A stretch of DNA of 22,399 nt from Candidatus Berkelbacteria bacterium (GTDB lineage Bacteria; Patescibacteriota; UBA1384; UBA12157; JAENIV01). The translations under genes were made by a program, and so were the position numbers. A model generated the notes under the pieces. That model had not been told where the DNA came from, made no database searches, and saw only the letters and a list, made by a program, of their open reading frames with translations. The stretch is from contig JAENIV010000040.1 of assembly GCA_016844295.1 (NCBI GenBank), positions 1-22,399 of the forward strand, in the 5' to 3' direction. Shown piece after piece: positions 21,026-22,399 of the stretch. Every line of letters begins with the position of its first letter. The stretch's first letter is position 1.

Positions 21026-21751
21026 ATGCAAGATGGTTCTGCGCAAAGACTATTTCAGGGGCAAATAAAGTATTATTCAAGGAGGGATCAATCGGCAGGA
21101 ATATCGCCAATTATTCCTCTTTTTTTAGAATGGGCAAAAAAAAGACAATTTAAATCCAAAATAAATATTGCTGAGTTCGGGGGAAGTTCAGGATTACTCC
21201 TTTCAAAAATACTTGCTAAATATCCCAGGGCGAACTTTTTTAATATCGAGTTAATTAAAGATTATAATCAAGAACAAATCAATAAAAAAATTCAATTTAT
21301 CGAAGGTTCAGTCCTAAAACCACCATTTAAAGACCGATATTTTGACTGTATAATCATCAGAGACGTTCTACATCATTTAGTCGGGAAAAATCTTACCGAA
21401 ACAAAATATAACCAAATTAAAGCGCTCAAAGAAATTAGAAGGATTCTAAAATTTAACGGACTTGTTCTAGTTGAAGAACTGACTAATAATTCAAAAATCG
21501 CCTCAAGTATTATTTATTATATTTCTAAAATAAATTCTCGTATCGGTCTTAATATAAAATCTTTACAAATTACCACCAATACTGTAATTTCATTATTAAC
21601 GCCGGAAGAATTGATTTTAATAGTCCAAAAAATATTCGGTCACGAAAAAATCATTAAAAAATCGTATTTACCATCAAAAAATAACAGGAATATTCGCTTG
21701 GTTCATCTTGGGACAAAATCTGGTAAAATTATTCTTGCGATTAAAAAATAG
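21026..21751 (+). CDS. Class I SAM-dependent methyltransferase
   Basis: A 241-residue protein with motif I IAEFGGSSGLLLSKIL (about 47-62), the acidic end of strand 2 (NIELIK), a post-I loop (QFIEGSVLKPPF) and motif IV FDCIIIRDVLHHLVG followed by ALKEIRRILKFNGLVLVEE. This is the Methyltransf_11/25 pattern. The GGSSG loop replaces the usual GxGxG. The methyl acceptor is unknown. Two bases separate it from the AI-2E-family gene, and no ribosome-binding site lies between, so translation is likely coupled. Confidence 0.88.
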   Translation: MQDGSAQRLFQGQIKYYSRRDQSAGISPIIPLFLEWAKKRQFKSKINIAEFGGSSGLLLSKILAKYPRANFFNIELIKDYNQEQINKKIQFIEGSVLKPPFKDRYFDCIIIRDVLHHLVGKNLTETKYNQIKALKEIRRILKFNGLVLVEELTNNSKIASSIIYYISKINSRIGLNIKSLQITTNTVISLLTPEELILIVQKIFGHEKIIKKSYLPSKNNRNIRLVHLGTKSGKIILAIKK

Positions 21752-21753
21752 AA

Positions 21754-21970
21754 AAAGAATTATTTTGATTCTTTCATGGTTCTCTTGACCATGACGAAAC
21801 TGGGTTCCAGGCAACATATTGGCTCCTACAACGATTATAAAGAATCGGTTTCCTAGGCAAAGCCAGAGACTTCGCGGCTGAGTTCATTTGCAACAATCAT
21901 GGCTCTGGCATTTTTAAATAATATCTAATATTATGAGAGCGGGTTCGAAGATGGTCCAAGGAGGATTCGG
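21754..21970 (+). other. Gene-free, hairpin-rich stretch between the methyltransferase and dUTPase genes
   Basis: Several short stems are visible: AAAGAAT/ATTCTTT (21754-21774), CATGGT/ACCATG around TCTCTTG, CTGG/CCAG, and GCCAGAG (21862-21868) with CTCTGGC (21903-21909) followed by A and five T. The last could be a terminator with a long loop. I see no recognisable riboswitch or gene. A 21-codon ORF at 21792 lacks a ribosome-binding site. Confidence 0.4.
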
Positions 21971-22399
21971 ATGCCTGGAGGACTCGGCAGTATTCCAGTA
22001 TATAAGATTAGGCCTGATGCCGAACTACCTAGGCGCACAAGTGATGGGGCTATCGGTTATGACGCTTTTGCCTCCCGCGTGTTAGACAGACAAACCAAGG
22101 ATGTTTTATCCGAACTGCCTGTAACAATAGGTCCCAGCGAAGCCGTCCTCATCGGCATTGGGGTAATCATCGCCATTCCGCTTGACCCGCCATTTGAAAT
22201 TCAAGTCAGGCCGCGCAGCGGCCTGGCAAACAAATTCAGGATTGAACTTTCCAACAGTCCGGGGACAGTTGATCCCGATTTCCGTGGTGAAGTCGGGTGT
22301 TTACTTGTTAACCGCGGCGACAAACCCTATACAGTCAATCCCAACGATCGGATTGCCCAACTAATCTTTTCTCGGGTTGAACTTCCAGAGATTCGCACA
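21971..22399 (+). CDS. dut: dUTP diphosphatase (dUTPase), 3' end outside the window
   Basis: AAGGAGG stands six bases before ATG 21971. The 143 visible codons carry trimeric dUTPase motifs in order: motif 1 SDGAIGYDAFA, motif 2 RPRSGLA, motif 3 GTVDPDFRGEV with the substrate-binding region before it, and motif 4 NPNDRIAQLIF. Motif 5, at the C-terminus, would lie beyond the window. The enzyme hydrolyses dUTP to dUMP and pyrophosphate, keeping uracil out of DNA and supplying dTMP synthesis. About 15 extra residues (RVLDRQTKDVLSELP) follow motif 1. The gene is visibly richer in G and C than its neighbours, which may reflect transfer from another lineage. Confidence 0.92.
   Translation, partial: MPGGLGSIPVYKIRPDAELPRRTSDGAIGYDAFASRVLDRQTKDVLSELPVTIGPSEAVLIGIGVIIAIPLDPPFEIQVRPRSGLANKFRIELSNSPGTVDPDFRGEVGCLLVNRGDKPYTVNPNDRIAQLIFSRVELPEIRT

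Noticed and set aside
21792..21857. 21-codon ORF
   Set aside because: No ribosome-binding site and no recognisable sequence; it lies in a hairpin-rich stretch.
21780..21920. c-di-GMP (GEMM) or other riboswitch before the dUTPase gene
   Set aside because: Only a short GCAAAGCC-like string matches. The rest of the conserved core is absent, and a dUTPase is not a typical target.

Overview
The window looks like a piece of a small, A+T-rich genome of the Candidate Phyla Radiation (Patescibacteria) type. The clues are the histidine kinase H-box flavour, single-domain response regulators, an RRM-type RNA-binding protein, DUF5661/DUF5666/GerMN/PEBP proteins, a relic carrying a 'PVMExYPxQCR' motif that I recall as common in these bacteria, and standard-code use of TGA as stop. 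The assignment is inferred from gene content and cannot be confirmed without a search.

Region by region. 1-331: C-terminus of a membrane glycosyltransferase. 373-1607: tRNAs Pro(UGG), Gly(UCC), Arg(UCG) and His(GUG), with an HTH/LAGLIDADG-like protein between the last two. 1640-3298: a tRNA-Tyr-like relic followed by three small genes (PDZ protein, alpha/beta hydrolase, helical orphan) separated by copies of a palindromic spacer. 3285-5643: a secreted glycoside hydrolase broken by an 8-bp tandem duplication, a relic of a small Cys-motif protein and a frameshifted GNAT acetyltransferase. 5714-10053: a compact signalling operon (REC, PAS histidine kinase, REC, REC) running into an ABC-2 exporter. 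10068-10227: tRNA-Lys and tRNA-Arg on the minus strand. 10300-12806: a broken metzincin-like protease, a DUF5666 protein, tRNA-Glu and a C39-like peptidase. 12975-14768: ribonuclease Y and an HU protein. 14786-17193 (minus strand): an RRM gene and an operon GerMN / unknown / PEBP / DUF5661 / small membrane protein, of which two are frame-disrupted. 17373-17792: a tRNA island. 17877-21751: a second ABC-2 exporter, an AI-2E-family permease and a methyltransferase. 21971-end: a dUTPase running off the window.

The most unusual structure is the tRNA island at 17373-17675. The halves of two degenerate tRNAs are arranged concentrically around an intact tRNA-Pro(CGG). Each inner tRNA sits where the anticodon loop of the next one out should be, and each is joined to the outer one by a base-paired helix (7 bp and 11 bp). 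A simpler version of the same architecture surrounds tRNA-Arg(UCG) at 566-797. Most of the frame-disrupted genes are secreted or accessory, whereas the core genes (RNase Y, HU, transporters, two-component proteins) are intact. This points to ongoing decay of accessory functions, although assembly errors cannot be excluded for the one-base cases.
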